13,293 nucleotides of DNA, from NCBI GenBank assembly GCA_013298335.1, contig JAAFHI010000020.1, positions 1 to 13,293 of the forward strand, in the 5' to 3' direction. Under the pieces are notes generated by a model. It was not told where the DNA came from and made no database searches. It saw nothing but the letters and a program-made list of their open reading frames with translations. The stretch is from Actinomycetota bacterium (GTDB lineage Bacteria; Acidobacteriota; Blastocatellia; Chloracidobacteriales; Chloracidobacteriaceae). Position numbers and translations under genes: made by a program. Below, in pieces: positions 12,159-13,293 of the stretch. The number at the start of each line of letters is the position of its first letter. The first letter of the stretch is position 1.

Positions 12159-13293
12159 ATGACCCATCCTCGCCCGATTGTCGCCCGCCGCCGTACCGCC
12201 GAACTCGCCGGCCTCGTCTGCCTCGGCCTCGTCTGCCCGCTGTTTCCGACCGCCGCCCAGAACCAGAAACCGACCTCGGCGCTCCGGATCACCGGCGGGA
12301 CCAACCGGCCCCGTCCGACCTCGGCGCTCCGGCTCGAATCCTCCGGCTCGACCCGCGCCACCTCGGCCCTCCGGCTGACCCCGATTGAAGTCGGCCAGCG
12401 GCGCGGCATCCAGCAGGTCGGGGAAGCCTCGGCCATGGCCGAACGGCGGGTGATTGTCCGGAAACCGGTCCCCGGCCCCGAAATCGACATCCAGAAGGCC
12501 GATGCCCTGAGCGAGCAGGGGAAATATGCCGAAGCCGTCACCCTTTATCAGAAAGCCCTGACGACCCGTCCGAAAATGGCGACCGCGCTGACCGGCTGGG
12601 GCTTCGCGCTGATCGAGCAGGGGAATTTCGAGGAGGCGGAAAAGAAATTCTCCGAGGCCATCGCGCTTGATCCCGAAGACGCCGACGCCCGGCTCAACCT
12701 CGGGGTGGCGCTCTATCGCGCCGGACGCATCGACGATGCCCTGAACGCCTACACCGCGGCGGTCGAAAAGCGGAAACAGTTCCCCAAGGCCTATTTCAAT
12801 CTGGGAATGGCCTTTGCCCACAAGGGACAGTTCGAGGACGCCGAAAAGAACTATCAAATTGCGCTGACGCAGAAAACGAATTTCCGGGAAGCCCACAACA
12901 ATCTGGGGCTGATTTTCGAGGAAACCAAATCGCCCGCCGCCGCCGCCGATGAATTCCGGGCGGCCATTGTGGCCGGTCAGGGCACGTACCCCTTGGCCCA
13001 CTACAATTTAGGCCGGATCTACGAAAAGCAGGCGGAGTACGACAAGGCCGTCACCGAGTTTCAGACGGCGGTCAGACAACAGCCCGATTTCGCCGAAGCC
13101 CACCTGAATCTGGGCAACATCCGGCTCATTCGCAACCAGCGGACGGGGACGAACGAACTCGACGCGGCCATCGAGTCGTTCCGGAAAGCGATTGACCTGC
13201 GGAAGGGGTTCTATCCGCTCGCCCATGAGAACCTCGCCATCGCCCTCACGCTCAAGGGCGACCGGGCGGGAGCGATTGCCGAATACCGGGCGG
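12159..13293 (+). CDS. Secreted TPR-repeat protein (C-terminus beyond window)
   Basis: At least 378 residues, with no stop before the window end. The N-terminus has an Arg-rich n-region (ARRR) and hydrophobic stretch (ELAGLVCLGLVCPLFPTAAQ, about 15-34), a probable signal peptide with cleavage near Ala33-Gln34. Residues 35-75 are low complexity, with three copies of a (P/A)TSALR motif. From about 110 onward are consecutive 34-residue TPR units, with text such as YAEAVTLYQKALTTRPKMAT, FEEAEKKFSEAIALDPEDAD and YDKAVTEFQTAVRQQPDFAE, at least seven in the window. TPR arrays mediate protein-protein contacts; the partner is unknown. The ATG at 12159 has only a poor Shine-Dalgarno; a TTG at 12147 is in frame. 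It diverges from the kinase operon, so a functional link is possible but inferred. Confidence 0.88.
   Translation, partial: MTHPRPIVARRRTAELAGLVCLGLVCPLFPTAAQNQKPTSALRITGGTNRPRPTSALRLESSGSTRATSALRLTPIEVGQRRGIQQVGEASAMAERRVIVRKPVPGPEIDIQKADALSEQGKYAEAVTLYQKALTTRPKMATALTGWGFALIEQGNFEEAEKKFSEAIALDPEDADARLNLGVALYRAGRIDDALNAYTAAVEKRKQFPKAYFNLGMAFAHKGQFEDAEKNYQIALTQKTNFREAHNNLGLIFEETKSPAAAADEFRAAIVAGQGTYPLAHYNLGRIYEKQAEYDKAVTEFQTAVRQQPDFAEAHLNLGNIRLIRNQRTGTNELDAAIESFRKAIDLRKGFYPLAHENLAIALTLKGDRAGAIAEYRA
12270..12374 (+). repeat. Triplicated (P/A)TSALR motif in the TPR protein N-terminus
   Basis: Codons at 12270-12287 and 12315-12332 are identical over 18 nt (ccgacctcggcgctccgg). A third copy at 12357-12374 differs at two positions. 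In protein they are PTSALRI, PTSALRL and ATSALRL at residues 38, 53 and 67, spaced 15 and 14 apart, just after the predicted signal peptide. Confidence 0.85.

Noticed and set aside
12117..13001. Minus-strand 294-codon open frame over the TPR gene
   Set aside because: Gly/Arg/Phe-rich antisense of clear TPR repeats, and it runs across the divergent promoter region.

Overview
This 13.3 kb window looks like chromosomal DNA of a GC-rich, Gram-negative-type bacterium. The gene families point to Acidobacteriota, perhaps Blastocatellia: a secreted S9 peptidase with SPDG propeller repeats, Ser/Thr kinases of the GxGGMG type, large TPR proteins, an RsbW-like switch ATPase and a MacA-like adaptor. This placement is inferred from gene content alone. 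No tRNA, rRNA, insertion sequence, integrase or CRISPR array was seen.

Layout. On the minus strand from 4419 down to 1 lie a periplasmic efflux adaptor (4419-2950), a MacB/LolD-type ABC ATPase (2676-1930), a secreted polysaccharide deacetylase (1915-929), an RsbW-like anti-sigma/switch kinase (830-381) and the start of a multipass membrane protein (264-1, cut by the window edge). On the plus strand follow a TatT-like helical-repeat protein (4836-5516), a secreted S9 family peptidase (5620-7797) and a membrane-anchored transglutaminase-fold protein (7989-9206). Convergent to these, on the minus strand, is a tight two-kinase operon: a transmembrane Ser/Thr kinase with an extracytoplasmic FGE-sulfatase-like domain (12021-10291), then a soluble Ser/Thr kinase (10288-9287), 2 nt apart. 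A secreted TPR protein (12159 to beyond the window end) diverges from the kinases, apparently from back-to-back promoters with overlapping -10 boxes.

The most striking signal is not a gene. Six of the intergenic gaps hold tandem heptanucleotide repeats, and five of these are arranged as long inverted repeats able to form hairpins or cruciforms. There are two sequence families: GYRGTBA-like heptads at 278-387, 2809-2947 and 9213-9284, and GGGTNTC-like heptads at 4550-4700 and 7808-7981, with a GGGTTTT variant at 5525-5559 that is a perfect G-quadruplex motif. They touch gene boundaries: one heptad contains the anti-sigma stop codon, one array ends 7 nt before the transglutaminase-fold start codon and leaves it without a Shine-Dalgarno, and a neighbouring 9-mer repeat forms a plausible -10 box for the peptidase. 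Heptanucleotide tandem repeats are known from filamentous cyanobacteria (STRR sequences). The paired inverted arrangement seen here deserves genome-wide examination.

Functional reading (inference): the window is mostly cell-envelope and signalling functions. It has export (adaptor plus ATPase), wall or polysaccharide editing (deacetylase), periplasmic proteolysis (S9), membrane-anchored cysteine-type chemistry (transglutaminase fold), and phospho-signalling (two Ser/Thr kinases and an RsbW-like ATPase). No ABC permease, cognate anti-anti-sigma factor or TRAP transporter partner is present beside the genes that would normally use them.
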